From Schlesneria paludicola DSM 18645 (lineage in GTDB: Bacteria > Planctomycetota > Planctomycetia > Planctomycetales > Planctomycetaceae), in the NCBI GenBank assembly GCA_945862235.1, contig CAMAYU010000043.1:1-35305 (forward strand): 35,305 bases of DNA, read 5' to 3'. A model generated the notes under the pieces. The model saw only the letters and a list, made by a program, of their open reading frames with translations, made no database searches and was not told the DNA's origin. How positions within the stretch are numbered: the stretch's first letter is position 1; the number at the start of each line of letters is the position of its first letter. Below are positions 15,948-24,542 of the stretch, piece by piece. The position numbers were made by a program, and so were the translations under genes.

Positions 15948-17726
15948 ATGTCACTCGCCAGTGCGACACCGCACGAGTGGGAATCGATCGACATCACGCT
16001 GATCGGGCGAGATGGCGAGATCGGCGGTGCTCCGCCCGGACAAATGCCCTCGGAGTCGATGGTCGGTTCGTCGCGGGCCGGGCAGTCTTCCATGATAGGC
16101 CAGTCGCGACTCGGCCAATCACGGGTCTCGCAGAGTATCCCCTCGCTCCCCGATGCGCTAGCGGCGACGCACACGCCGGGTGCCGCAGTGGGCGGTCCCC
16201 ACAAAGTGATCTGTCCCGGTACCGCCAGCGAACTGTTGCAATCGCGTTTACAGGCGGCGTCGATCGTCTGCTTGATTTGCCTCCTCACGTTCTTCCTGCG
16301 GGCACTTTGCATTGATGAGCCGCTGATCGTGTTGATGCGCAGCATCAGTCTGATTATCCCCATCGGTTGCTTGGGGATGCTCGTTTCACCCGAAGTGCTT
16401 TCGCCGCGTCAACTACGACGGATCGAGATGCTGCTGTTCGGGCCACTCTGTGCGTTGGTCGTGTTGTTACAGATCATCTTCCTGATCAAGGCCGTTGAAG
16501 CCGGAGACACTCCGCAGCAGGTGGCCGTGGTCTATTCGGGGACGCTTGGACTGGCGGTGTTGATGCTGGCGTATGGCATGTTGATGCCCAACGGTTGGAA
16601 ACGTACGGCCCTGATGATGGTGCCGCCGGTATTGTCGCCCACGGTTGCGCTGCTGATCGCTCGTGTGCTGCTTCCCACAATGTCTGAAACGATCGACTTG
16701 ATGCGAGGCATTGAGATCGGCGTGGCACTGCTCATCACGGGTGGCATCGCGACCTATGGGACTCACGCGCTCTCGAACTTGCGGCAGGAAGTTCGCAAGG
16801 CCAAGAAGCGACTCGGCCAATACAAGCTGACGGTGGAATTGGGGCAGGGGGGGATGGGCCAGGTCTTTCTGGGCGAACATCAACTGCTGAAGCGACCGTG
16901 CGCGATCAAAGTCATTCAGCCAGAACAGGTCGGCGATCCTTCGGCACTGAAGCGGTTCGAGCGGGAAGTCCGCAGCACCGCGCAGTTGTCTCACTGGAAC
17001 ACGATCGAAATCTTCGACTACGGCCACACCGACGACGGCACGTTCTATTACGTGATGGAGTACATGCGGGGATTGAACTTGTCCGATCTGGTCCAACGCT
17101 ATGGACCGTTGCCGCCCGCACGAGCGATCCACTTCCTCAGCCAGACCTGTTGGGCGTTGCAAGAGGCTCACAACCTCGGGCTGATTCACCGCGATCTCAA
17201 GCCAGCGAACATCTTCGCCGCAAAACGAGGCGGTGTTTTCGACGTGACGAAGCTGTTCGACTTTGGCCTCGTCGTGCAAAGCAGCGAGTACGGCTGCGCG
17301 AAGGGCCGCCACGACCCCAACGCGACGACGCCGTTCGCCGGTTCGCCGCTCTACATGTCGCCCGAACAAGCCGCCGGACTGAAGCTCGATGGAAGAACCG
17401 ACATCTACTCGTTGGGGGCGGTTGGCTACTACCTGCTCACCGGTCGTCCACCATTTGAAGGGAAGTCGGCGTGGCGCGTGATGCAAGCACACGCTCGGGA
17501 TCCCCTCACGCCGCCGTCACGCTGGAACAAGGCGATCCCCAAAGACCTCGAACAAGTCCTCGTTCGCTGCCTCTCGAAAGAGACGGACCAGCGCTACGGT
17601 TCACCCAAAGAAATGGCCGAAGCACTGGCCAAGTGCCACGACGCCGGTCACTGGAACTACGAACACGGCACCGCATGGTGGAAGGAACGGGCGATGGAGA
17701 TCGACCCGACGCTGCTGCACACCTGA
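15948..17726 (+). CDS. Ser/Thr protein kinase with N-terminal membrane domain
   Basis: This 592-residue protein begins with a polar region of about 100 residues containing repeats of the form GQSRLGQSRVSQS. It then has roughly five or six hydrophobic segments between 103 and 275, and finally a kinase domain from about 291. The kinase motifs are complete: glycine loop GQGGMG (299-304), AIK Lys321, HRDLKPAN with Asp416, DFG 438-440, SPE 471-473 and DIYSLGAVGYYLLTGRPPF. It should phosphorylate Ser/Thr residues on cytoplasmic proteins. Most bacterial Hanks-type kinases have the kinase domain first and the membrane helix after it, so this order is reversed. It ends just before repeat E copy 2, convergent with larE. 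Confidence 0.92.
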   Translation: MSLASATPHEWESIDITLIGRDGEIGGAPPGQMPSESMVGSSRAGQSSMIGQSRLGQSRVSQSIPSLPDALAATHTPGAAVGGPHKVICPGTASELLQSRLQAASIVCLICLLTFFLRALCIDEPLIVLMRSISLIIPIGCLGMLVSPEVLSPRQLRRIEMLLFGPLCALVVLLQIIFLIKAVEAGDTPQQVAVVYSGTLGLAVLMLAYGMLMPNGWKRTALMMVPPVLSPTVALLIARVLLPTMSETIDLMRGIEIGVALLITGGIATYGTHALSNLRQEVRKAKKRLGQYKLTVELGQGGMGQVFLGEHQLLKRPCAIKVIQPEQVGDPSALKRFEREVRSTAQLSHWNTIEIFDYGHTDDGTFYYVMEYMRGLNLSDLVQRYGPLPPARAIHFLSQTCWALQEAHNLGLIHRDLKPANIFAAKRGGVFDVTKLFDFGLVVQSSEYGCAKGRHDPNATTPFAGSPLYMSPEQAAGLKLDGRTDIYSLGAVGYYLLTGRPPFEGKSAWRVMQAHARDPLTPPSRWNKAIPKDLEQVLVRCLSKETDQRYGSPKEMAEALAKCHDAGHWNYEHGTAWWKERAMEIDPTLLHT

Positions 17727-17747
17727 GAACTGGTTGACGAACGCGAT

Positions 17748-17866
17748 CAGTGATGGGGCATCTGAGCGGGGCGGCGTAAGCCCCCTGGTTCTTGGGCGTA
17801 AGCCCTCTTCGGAAGAACCGGGGACCTTACGCCGGCCCGCTCGGAAACGTCTCACTTTGTGCTGCG
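17748..17866. repeat. Repeat family E, copy 2
   Basis: The same CATCTGAGCGGGGCGGCGTA start and CTCGGAAACGTCTCACTTTG end as the copy at 12622-12723, with 17-bp arms (17764-17780 and 17826-17842, one mismatch) and a longer centre holding an internal duplication of GGCGTAAGCCC. It directly abuts the larE stop codon and lies 21 bases after the kinase stop, between convergent genes. Confidence 0.85.
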
Positions 17867-18727
17867 TCAGGCATAATCCTGCAAGACCTTCAGCCCGCTG
17901 CCGACAATCGCGTCGTTCATGCTTCCCGAGCGGAAGCCGTCGAGATCGAGCGTGACGTAGCGGAAGCCGAGGCGATGGAGTTCCACCCGGATGGTGTCGA
18001 GCAGGGCAGGGGCCAGCGCGCGGGAGATCGCTTCCACGGGCAGTTCGATCCGTGCGAGATCATTCGCCTCACAACGGACTCGCAGCTCGTCGATGTTCAG
18101 TGCCTGCTTGAGAAACCGCTCGGAGGCGTCGATCCGACGGACGCGTTCGACGGTCACGTCCACCCCGTAAGCGATCCGGCTCGACAAGCATGGCGTGGCA
18201 GGCTTGTCCCACACCGAGAGGTTCCACAACCGAGCCAACTCGCGCACATCGGCCTTTGTGCATTCCGCCTCGATCAACGGTGAGCGAACTTGGAACTCGT
18301 TCGCCGCTTGCAACCCCGGCCGGTAGTCGCCGCGATCGTCGAGATTGGCACCGTTCGCCAATACATCCACACCGAGCGACGGCGCGACTTCGACCAACCG
18401 CGAATATAGTTCGGTCTTGCAGAAGTAGCAGCGGTTGATGGGATTTTTGAGATAGTTCGCGTCGGCAAACTCGCGCGTCTGGATCACCAGATGCCGGATG
18501 CCAATGAACGCCGCCAACTCGTCCGCCTGCTCCCGCTCTCCCGCCGCCAAACTCGCACTGACCGCCGTTACGGCCACCGCCCGTTCGCCACACGCCAACT
18601 GCGCGGCCATCGCGACCACCGTACTGTCAACACCGGCAGAGAATGCCACCGCTACTCGACCGTAACCCGCCACGATTTCCAGCAGCCGGTCCCGTTTCCG
18701 TTCGATATCCGAGAGGTCCGTAGTCAT
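17867..18727 (-). CDS. larE: LarE-type sulfur transferase (PP-loop family)
   Basis: This 286-residue cytoplasmic enzyme belongs to the family that supplies sulfur atoms for the nickel-pincer nucleotide cofactor of lactate racemase and related enzymes. The ATP PP-loop is AFSAGVDST (28-36). The region NRCYFCKTELY carries C100 and C103, and ATPCLSSRIAYG carries C180, the position of the reactive Cys in LarE. Three such cysteines fit the iron-sulfur-cluster form of LarE rather than the sacrificial single-Cys form; that distinction is from family knowledge. I chose the ATG at 18727 because the upstream codons are not LarE-like. No larB or larC is visible in the window. Confidence 0.88.
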   Translation of the reverse strand: MTTDLSDIERKRDRLLEIVAGYGRVAVAFSAGVDSTVVAMAAQLACGERAVAVTAVSASLAAGEREQADELAAFIGIRHLVIQTREFADANYLKNPINRCYFCKTELYSRLVEVAPSLGVDVLANGANLDDRGDYRPGLQAANEFQVRSPLIEAECTKADVRELARLWNLSVWDKPATPCLSSRIAYGVDVTVERVRRIDASERFLKQALNIDELRVRCEANDLARIELPVEAISRALAPALLDTIRVELHRLGFRYVTLDLDGFRSGSMNDAIVGSGLKVLQDYA

Positions 18728-18985
18728 GGTTGTGATTCGAGTATTTCGGGGCAGGGGGAAGCAAAACGAACATTTCGAGTGGGCCGTGGGTTGGACACTA
18801 TCGGTTTGGCGGGCTGGTCTCAATCAGCCGGTCATCGGACGTGTCGCGTGTGGTGAAACGGGGTCGAGTCTGTCGCCGCTGAAAGCGACCGGTTAGACTG
18901 TTTCCGCCTCGTTTGAATTCACTCCGTTGCCGGTGTCTGCGAGACGCCGGTCGTTGATCCTCGCCGTCCTTTTGAGAACTTTGCC
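18728..18985. promoter_or_regulatory. Divergent promoter region between larE and cytochrome gene
   Basis: This 258-base segment separates two divergently transcribed genes and must carry both promoters. I cannot assign -35/-10 boxes with confidence and see no inverted repeat of the families found elsewhere. Confidence 0.4.
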
Positions 18986-20875
18986 ATGACACGATTCAAC
19001 TCGCTAGTTCGCCTGTGCTGCGTCGCGCTGCTGGCTTTTGCTGTCGTCGGAATCTCGCTCGCGGCGGTAACGCCCGAACAGAAGAAGGAACTGAAGGACA
19101 TCGGGGCCGACATTGGCAAAGTCACGTCGTTCACGTCCAAGAAGAAGTTCGACGAGGCCGAAGCGGCACTGAAAGAAGTGGAAGACAAGCTGGAGAAATT
19201 CGTCAAGGAGGCTTCCATTCCCGAAACGGATCCGGCTCTGAAGCCGATCCATGTTCAGTTAGAAAAGGCCAAGGCTCAACTTGGCAAGTCGAGCGGGAAG
19301 GGGACCGTCAGCTTCTCGAAGGACGTGGCTCCGATCATCGCGGCGAAGTGCATCAGTTGTCATGACGACAATGCCCGCGGTGGACTGCGTCTCGACACGT
19401 TCGCCGGTTTTGAAAAGGGTGGCGGGAGCGGCGCGTTGCTCGTGCCGGGCAATGCTCAAAACAGCCGCCTCATGCAAAAGCTCGTCGTGCCGAACCCTCA
19501 GCAACGGATGCCAAAGATGGCGGCCGCGCTGACCGAGAATGAGATCAAAGCGATCGGAACTTGGGTTGTCGAAGGAGCCAAGTTCGACGGAGCCGACAAG
19601 ACGACCGAGTTGGCGGCGCTCAGCAAGAAGCCCGCGAATGGTCCCGCGCCAAAGGCCGAAGTGGTGAAGGCGACCGGCAATGAAACGGTTTCGTTCATCA
19701 AGGACGTGGCTCCCACAATCGTCAACATTTGTGGAGGCTGTCACAGTGATGCCCAAAAGCGTGGCGGTCTGTCGATGGCGACGTTCGAGAAGCTGATGCA
19801 GGGGGGAGACAGTGGCCGCGTCGTGGTCGCGGGGAGTCTCGAAGGAAGTCGTTTGTGGCGACTCGTGAACGCGGATGAAACGCCCGTGATGCCAGCCGGT
19901 CAGGCACGCATTACGAAGAAATGGCACGGCGATCTGAAGAAGTGGATCGAAGAAGGTGCAAAGTTTGACGGCCCCGATGCCAAGCGACCGCTCCGTCAAA
20001 TTGTCCCCACCGAGGAGCAGCTCGAGGCCGAGAAACTCGCGAAACTCAGCCCGGAAGAATTTGCCGCCAAACGTATCAAAGACTCGGAAGCTCAGTGGAA
20101 GCTGACCTTCCCGAATGGCGAACCGCGCCAAATCAGCAGCAAAGAATTTATCGTGATGGGAGATGCGTCTGAGGCGCGGCTGAAGGAAGTCGAAGGCTGG
20201 GCCATCGATCATGCGAAGTCGCTACGCACGTCGTTCAACGTGAAGGACGATCTGCTGTGGAAGGGCAAGCTGACGATCTTCGTCATGAAGGAGCGCTTCG
20301 GGTACGAAGAGTTCAACAACTCCGTTCACAAGCGGGAAGTCCCTCGCGAAGTCCTCGGCCATTCGCAGGTCACGGCGACGATGGACGAGGCGTTCATTGC
20401 GTTGCAAGACATTGGAGATGCCGCCAGTGAAACCTCGCCTGGAATGCAGGTCAGTCTGATCGAACATGTGACCGGCGCGTTCTTGAAGCGCGGCGGTGGA
20501 ACTCTGCCCGACTGGGTGATTCGCGGTGCGGGGCTGTCGCTGGCCGGTCGTGGTTCAGCGGGCAACCCGTATCTCGCAGCCCTGCCCGCTCAAGCCGGTG
20601 CCATTCTGAAAGAGGTCCGCATTGCGAAGCCAGAAGAGGTCTTTTCGAACGGCACGTTCGCGCCCGGCGAAGTCGGGCCGATTGGTTTCACACTGGTGAA
20701 CTTCATGATGTCCCGCGGCGGTCCCAACAACTTCGGTCAGTTCGTGAGGAACTTGCAAACGGGCGACAACCCGGAAGCGGCGCTGAAGAAGGTCTATGGA
20801 ACGGACGGCAAAACACTGGCACTCGCCTACGCCAACTCGCTCCCCGCCGGTGGTGTCAAGAAGGCCAAGAAGTAG
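18986..20875 (+). CDS. Secreted protein with two c-type haem motifs and C-terminal peptidase-like region
   Basis: This 629-residue protein has a signal peptide (LCCVALLAFAVVGISLAA, about 10-27) and a charged, probably coiled-coil segment (30-100). Two PSCyt1-like cytochrome domains follow, with CISCH at 122-126 and CGGCH at 249-253, each followed by a GGLRLDTF or GGLSMATF segment and a MPxMA/MPAG axial-ligand candidate. Residues about 380-620 form a different domain. WAIDHAKSLRTSFNV, SLIEHVTGAFLKR and LPDWVIRGAGLSLAGR recall gluzincin-type putative peptidases, but the HExxH zinc motif is absent, so it is probably non-catalytic or only similar in shape. A periplasmic or surface electron-transfer role is inferred. 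ATG 18986 is preceded by GAGAA. Confidence 0.88.
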   Translation: MTRFNSLVRLCCVALLAFAVVGISLAAVTPEQKKELKDIGADIGKVTSFTSKKKFDEAEAALKEVEDKLEKFVKEASIPETDPALKPIHVQLEKAKAQLGKSSGKGTVSFSKDVAPIIAAKCISCHDDNARGGLRLDTFAGFEKGGGSGALLVPGNAQNSRLMQKLVVPNPQQRMPKMAAALTENEIKAIGTWVVEGAKFDGADKTTELAALSKKPANGPAPKAEVVKATGNETVSFIKDVAPTIVNICGGCHSDAQKRGGLSMATFEKLMQGGDSGRVVVAGSLEGSRLWRLVNADETPVMPAGQARITKKWHGDLKKWIEEGAKFDGPDAKRPLRQIVPTEEQLEAEKLAKLSPEEFAAKRIKDSEAQWKLTFPNGEPRQISSKEFIVMGDASEARLKEVEGWAIDHAKSLRTSFNVKDDLLWKGKLTIFVMKERFGYEEFNNSVHKREVPREVLGHSQVTATMDEAFIALQDIGDAASETSPGMQVSLIEHVTGAFLKRGGGTLPDWVIRGAGLSLAGRGSAGNPYLAALPAQAGAILKEVRIAKPEEVFSNGTFAPGEVGPIGFTLVNFMMSRGGPNNFGQFVRNLQTGDNPEAALKKVYGTDGKTLALAYANSLPAGGVKKAKK

Positions 20876-20889
20876 CGGCGTTCTGCCAT

Positions 20890-20966
20890 TGTCGCAGTGT
20901 AGGCGGCCCGCCTGCCTAGGTTGTTGCGGAGAACGACGGCAGGCGAGCCGCCTGCCCTACGACAGT
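20890..20966. repeat. Inverted repeat G after cytochrome gene
   Basis: GGCGGCCCGCCTGCC and its near-complement GGCAGGCGAGCCGCCTGCC form an imperfect hairpin 15 bases after the gene stop. It may serve as a terminator and belongs to the palindromic type seen through the window. Confidence 0.65.
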
Positions 20967-21036
20967 CAACCGTTTTCAATCACCCGCGCCACTGTTGCCG
21001 ATGGCAGCCGGGGTGCTTTGGTTCCGAGTCACTTTC

Positions 21037-22131
21037 ATGTCCAAGCCCATTCTCGCCAGCACCGCCTCTCCCGATGTGATCGTCATCGGCGGTGGCGTGA
21101 TCGGATTGTCGATCGCGTGGGAATTGGCCGGGCAGGGGGCGTCCGTTCGGTTGCTGGAGCAGGGGCAGTTCGGCCAGGAGGCGAGTTGGGCGGGAGCCGG
21201 GATGCTACCACCGGGCAATCCCGAATTGGCTCGTTCGCCCGAAGCTCGTTTGCGAGCTGAGAGTCACGCTCTCTGGCCCGATTGGACGGAACGACTCCGC
21301 GCCGAAACGGGGATCGACAACGGATACACGCGCTGCGGCGGGATCGAAGTTCGGCTGAACGGTTCCAGCACAGAATTGACTGCTGAGGTCGCTGCTTGGC
21401 GTTCTGAAGGCGTGCTAGTGGAGACGCCGAATCTCGACGAGTTCGGTCAGCGATTCCCGGCTCTCCACCCGCACGTTTCGAGTGGCTACGTGTTGCCAGA
21501 ATTGGGGCAGGTCCGAAACCCGCGTCATTTGAAGGCGCTCGTATCAGCCTGTGCCGCGCGCGGTGTGGACCTGCGCGCAGGATGTCCGGTGGTCGGCTTC
21601 GATCACTCGGCTAATCGCATCGCAGCCGCGCGAACTCCCGCAGAAGAGCATCGCGCGGCCGAGTTCGTCGTCGCAGGCGGAGCTTGGTCGCGAGAACTAC
21701 TCCGCCAAGCAGGGCACGACATCTCCATCGAACCCGTGCGCGGTCAGATCGTGTTGCTCGAAGCCCGACCATTGCCGTTTCGCTGCGTGATTCAATCCGG
21801 ACTCCGCTACCTCGTCCCGCGCGCGGACGGTCGGATTCTGATCGGCTCCACTGAAGAGCATGTGGGCTTCGACAAACGGAACACGGCCGAAGCCGTTTCT
21901 GATCTGATCGACTTCGCGCGAGGAATCGTCCCCGCACTCGGAGCGGCTCGGTTTGAACGGTGCTGGTCCGGCCTGAGGCCTCACGCCACGAACGGCCTTC
22001 CGCACATCGGCCGCTTGCCGGAGACCGCGAATCTGTCCGTCGCCGCCGGGCACTTCCGTGCTGGCTTACAGCTCTCGCCCATCACGGCGGTGAAAGTGGC
22101 CAACGCGATCCTCGGACGCGAGACTCGGTAG
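21037..22131 (+). CDS. thiO: Glycine oxidase ThiO (FAD-dependent)
   Basis: This 364-residue DAO-family flavoenzyme is related to ThiO, which oxidises glycine to the imine (dehydroglycine) used in making the thiazole ring of thiamine. The FAD-binding GGGVIG (18-23) in VIVIGGGVIGLSIAWELAGQ is followed by LLEQG with the ribose-binding Glu near 41. EASWAGAGMLPPG and the C-terminal ERCWSGLRPHATNGLPHIGR and GHFRAGLQLSP segments match ThiO. The frame starts 14 codons earlier at a TTG, but MSKPILAS (21037) fits better. No other thi gene is nearby, so the assignment to thiamine synthesis rests on the protein alone; another amino-acid oxidase of the same family is possible. Confidence 0.85.
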   Translation: MSKPILASTASPDVIVIGGGVIGLSIAWELAGQGASVRLLEQGQFGQEASWAGAGMLPPGNPELARSPEARLRAESHALWPDWTERLRAETGIDNGYTRCGGIEVRLNGSSTELTAEVAAWRSEGVLVETPNLDEFGQRFPALHPHVSSGYVLPELGQVRNPRHLKALVSACAARGVDLRAGCPVVGFDHSANRIAAARTPAEEHRAAEFVVAGGAWSRELLRQAGHDISIEPVRGQIVLLEARPLPFRCVIQSGLRYLVPRADGRILIGSTEEHVGFDKRNTAEAVSDLIDFARGIVPALGAARFERCWSGLRPHATNGLPHIGRLPETANLSVAAGHFRAGLQLSPITAVKVANAILGRETR

Positions 22132-22140
22132 ACGTGAACT

Positions 22141-22216
22141 CCACACCAACCCGCAGCGTAAGCAAGGACGCGAATCGAGCGACATGCGCCCTCGCTCACG
22201 CTGCGAGTTGGTGTGA
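22141..22216. repeat. Repeat family H, copy 1 (between thiO and dtd)
   Basis: Arms at 22143-22170 and 22188-22215 are imperfect inverted copies (cores ACACCAACCCGCAGCGT and ACGCTGCGAGTTGGTGT). The second, perfect copy of the family is at 33356-33433. Confidence 0.85.
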
Positions 22217-22272
22217 ACACGTCTTCCCTCAACGCACCAACTTCAACCAGCCTGCCCTCGGAGATTGATTCG

Positions 22273-22722
22273 ATGCGAGCCGTCGTCCAGCGAGTCTCCC
22301 GCGCGAAGGTGACGATCTCCGGAGAGGTGTCGGGTGAGATCGGCCCCGGCCTGATGGTGCTGCTCGGTGTCGCCGATGACGACGGACAGGAAGACGCCGC
22401 ATACGTCGCTGAGAAACTCGTCGGTCTCCGCATCTTTCCCGACGACGAGGGCAAGATGAACCGTTCGATCGCGGAGACCGACGGTGCGATCTTGATCGTC
22501 AGCCAATTCACACTGTTCGGTGACTGCCGGAAAGGGAAGAGGCCGAGCTTCATCAAGGCCGCGCGTCCCGAGCAGGCCGTCGAGTTGTATCGTGCCCTCG
22601 TTGCCGAAGTGCGCGGCCGTGGCATCACCGTGGCGACCGGCCGCTTTCAAGAACACATGGAAGTCGAACTGGTGAACGACGGCCCGGTCACGCTGCTGAT
22701 CGACAGTCGCAAACTGTTCTGA
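22273..22722 (+). CDS. dtd: D-aminoacyl-tRNA deacylase
   Basis: Dtd hydrolyses D-amino acids (and glycine mischarged on tRNA-Ala) from tRNA, a proofreading step in the cytoplasm. The 149-residue length is normal. MRAVVQRVSRAKV at the start, SQFTLFGDCRKGKRPSF (77-93) and the substrate-pocket NDGPVT (135-140) with its Gly-Pro pair are all in place. The frame remains open for 20 codons upstream, but those are repeat-derived, so I start at 22273. It follows thiO by 141 bases with a family H repeat in the gap. Confidence 0.96.
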   Translation: MRAVVQRVSRAKVTISGEVSGEIGPGLMVLLGVADDDGQEDAAYVAEKLVGLRIFPDDEGKMNRSIAETDGAILIVSQFTLFGDCRKGKRPSFIKAARPEQAVELYRALVAEVRGRGITVATGRFQEHMEVELVNDGPVTLLIDSRKLF

Positions 22723-23361
22723 CTCGGAAGGTGAGCATCTTCATCGCGGACTCAGCCCAACGCGGACTTCACTCGGCGAGTTCGCTGATGCTGTTCGGAT
22801 GATTTCTTCTCCGCCAACCCGATAGCGTGCGGTGGTGAACTTAAAGGCCAATCACGGATGACCCGGCGCGGCCTCACTTCGTTCAGCCGCAAGCCAAATG
22901 AACGGAGTCAGGCGTAAGAATTTGGAACACTGATCTTCACTCATCTGAATCAGCGAAGATCAGTTTGTGCCACATTGGAGATCGGCTGTGATTCCGTGTT
23001 TGCGCGGATGTCTAGCCAATTCCTTGATCTGAAAGCAACATAACGGACATTATCGGACGTTGGTTGTCGGGGAGATTTGGCCGCGAACGAACCGGAACAA
23101 GTACTCAGCGGGCGGACGCTTGCCTGTGAAAATGTCTCGCCCCAGATCGACTGGAACGTAGCACCGCCAAGCGCGACGTATCCGCACACGGCGGAATTTC
23201 GGCTCTGCTCACGCCAACGGTTCGCCGCGTTGAGACCACGCAAAGAGTGTTTGTCATCCACAATCTTGGAGACAGGACTTCGGCTCCGCTGGGAGTGTCA
23301 TCACGTATCACCGCGCTGTTGGATAGCATCTCGCGATGACCACGCATGGCTGACGAGTTTG
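22723..23361. other. Intergenic region between dtd and accA (convergent)
   Basis: No convincing gene. A perfect 10-bp hairpin (ACTGATCTTC at 22929-22938, complement at 22955-22964) is followed by a short T-rich stretch and could be a terminator. Open frames on both strands (23105-23347 minus and others) lack motifs and look like decayed or chance sequence. Confidence 0.45.
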
Positions 23362-24351
23362 TCAGACGAGAGTCGCAGCGGGCTCGGTGGCGACCTGCTC
23401 TTCAAACTCGCCGATGCGGCGAAACTTTTGATAGCGCCGTTCGAGCAATTCATTCGTCGGGATCGCGGCCAGCGATTTGAGGTTCCGGACGATGACCGAC
23501 TTGAGTGTCGAGGCCATCGCGCGGTGATCGCGATGGGCCGCACCGAGCGGTTCGGGAATGACTTCATCCACGACACCAAACTTCAGCAGATCGCGGCCCG
23601 TGAACTTGAGGGCCTGCGCCGCCTTCGGTGCATGGCTGGCTCCCTTCCACAGGATGCCCGCGCAACCTTCGGGACTGATGACCGAATAGTAAGCGAACTG
23701 CAGCATCGCGATGTGGTCGCCGATCCCGAGACCGAGCGCCCCGCCGGACCCCCCTTCTCCGATGACGACGCACACGATCGGAACCGGTAGTCGAGACATC
23801 TCACGCAGGTTGACGGCGATCGTGTACGCCTGACCGCGTTCTTCGGCACCGATTCCCGGATACGCGCCGGGCGTGTCGATCAGGCAGACGATCGGCACCC
23901 CGAACTTGGCCGCGAGCTGCATCTTCAAGAGCGCTTTGCGATAGCCCTCGGGATGCGCGCAGCCGTAGTAGCACTCCGTTCGCTCTTTGAGAGTCCGTCC
24001 TTTGTGCTGACCGATCAGCAGGACTTTGTGATCGTCGAGTTTGGCGAAGCCGGTCAGAATCGCGCGATCATCGCCGAAGGCCCGGTCACCGTGAAGCTCT
24101 ACGAATTCGTCGCAGATCAGCTCGATGTAATCCTTCGCCTGCGGCCGTTCCTGGTGGCGGGAGACCTGCACCGTCTGCCAAGCATCGAGATTCTCGAAAA
24201 CTTCGCGCTTCATCTTCGCAATCTCAACCCGCCGCGTCCGAATCAAGTCGAGTGTCACGGGAGTCGGGCTGGGCTGGGCTTCGAGTTTGGCGAGTTGATC
24301 TTCGAGATCGACAATCGGCTTCTCGAATGGCAGGACAAATTGAGGCTTCAT
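23362..24351 (-). CDS. accA: Acetyl-CoA carboxylase carboxyltransferase subunit alpha
   Basis: AccA, with AccD, transfers the carboxyl group from biotin to acetyl-CoA to make malonyl-CoA for fatty acid synthesis, in the cytoplasm. The 329 residues contain the family segments LPFEKPIVDLEDQLAKLEAQ, DYIELICDEFVELHGDRAFGDD, IDTPGAYPGIGAEERGQAYT, VIGEGGSGGALGLGIGD and SVISPEGCAGILWKGASHAP. I prefer ATG 24351 (MKPQFVLPFEKP) to the GTG seven codons upstream, as the family normally starts close to LPFEKP. It follows the kinase gene on the same strand with a 191-base gap. The accD gene is not in the window. Confidence 0.96.
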   Translation of the reverse strand: MKPQFVLPFEKPIVDLEDQLAKLEAQPSPTPVTLDLIRTRRVEIAKMKREVFENLDAWQTVQVSRHQERPQAKDYIELICDEFVELHGDRAFGDDRAILTGFAKLDDHKVLLIGQHKGRTLKERTECYYGCAHPEGYRKALLKMQLAAKFGVPIVCLIDTPGAYPGIGAEERGQAYTIAVNLREMSRLPVPIVCVVIGEGGSGGALGLGIGDHIAMLQFAYYSVISPEGCAGILWKGASHAPKAAQALKFTGRDLLKFGVVDEVIPEPLGAAHRDHRAMASTLKSVIVRNLKSLAAIPTNELLERRYQKFRRIGEFEEQVATEPAATLV

Positions 24352-24472
24352 CGGCAGAACCACGCTGGCCACCGCGAGGCGATTCGCTCGCGGACAACCG
24401 ATCCCGAAGAGACAGTTGGCGGCGTGCGGTGCATCGCGGCGAATGAGATTTGGAAACGTGAAAGTCAGACTC

Positions 24473-24488
24473 GGCGGTCACGACCGCC
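24473..24488 (-). terminator. Possible hairpin after kinase gene
   Basis: A perfect 6-bp stem with 4-base loop (GGCGGTCACGACCGCC) lies 55 bases after the minus-strand kinase stop. No T-run is obvious, so its role as terminator is tentative. Confidence 0.3.
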
Positions 24489-24542
24489 ATTCATTGTTGA
24501 ACGGCGGATGGTCACGACAGCGAGCGACGCGGCTATATCAGA

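Noticed and set aside
16467-17492. 341-codon frame antisense to the membrane kinase
   Set aside because: The plus strand holds all kinase motifs; the antisense frame is His/Arg/Gln-rich shadow.
23077-23790. 237-codon plus-strand frame entering accA
   Set aside because: Overlaps the conserved accA coding region on the other strand and has no motif.
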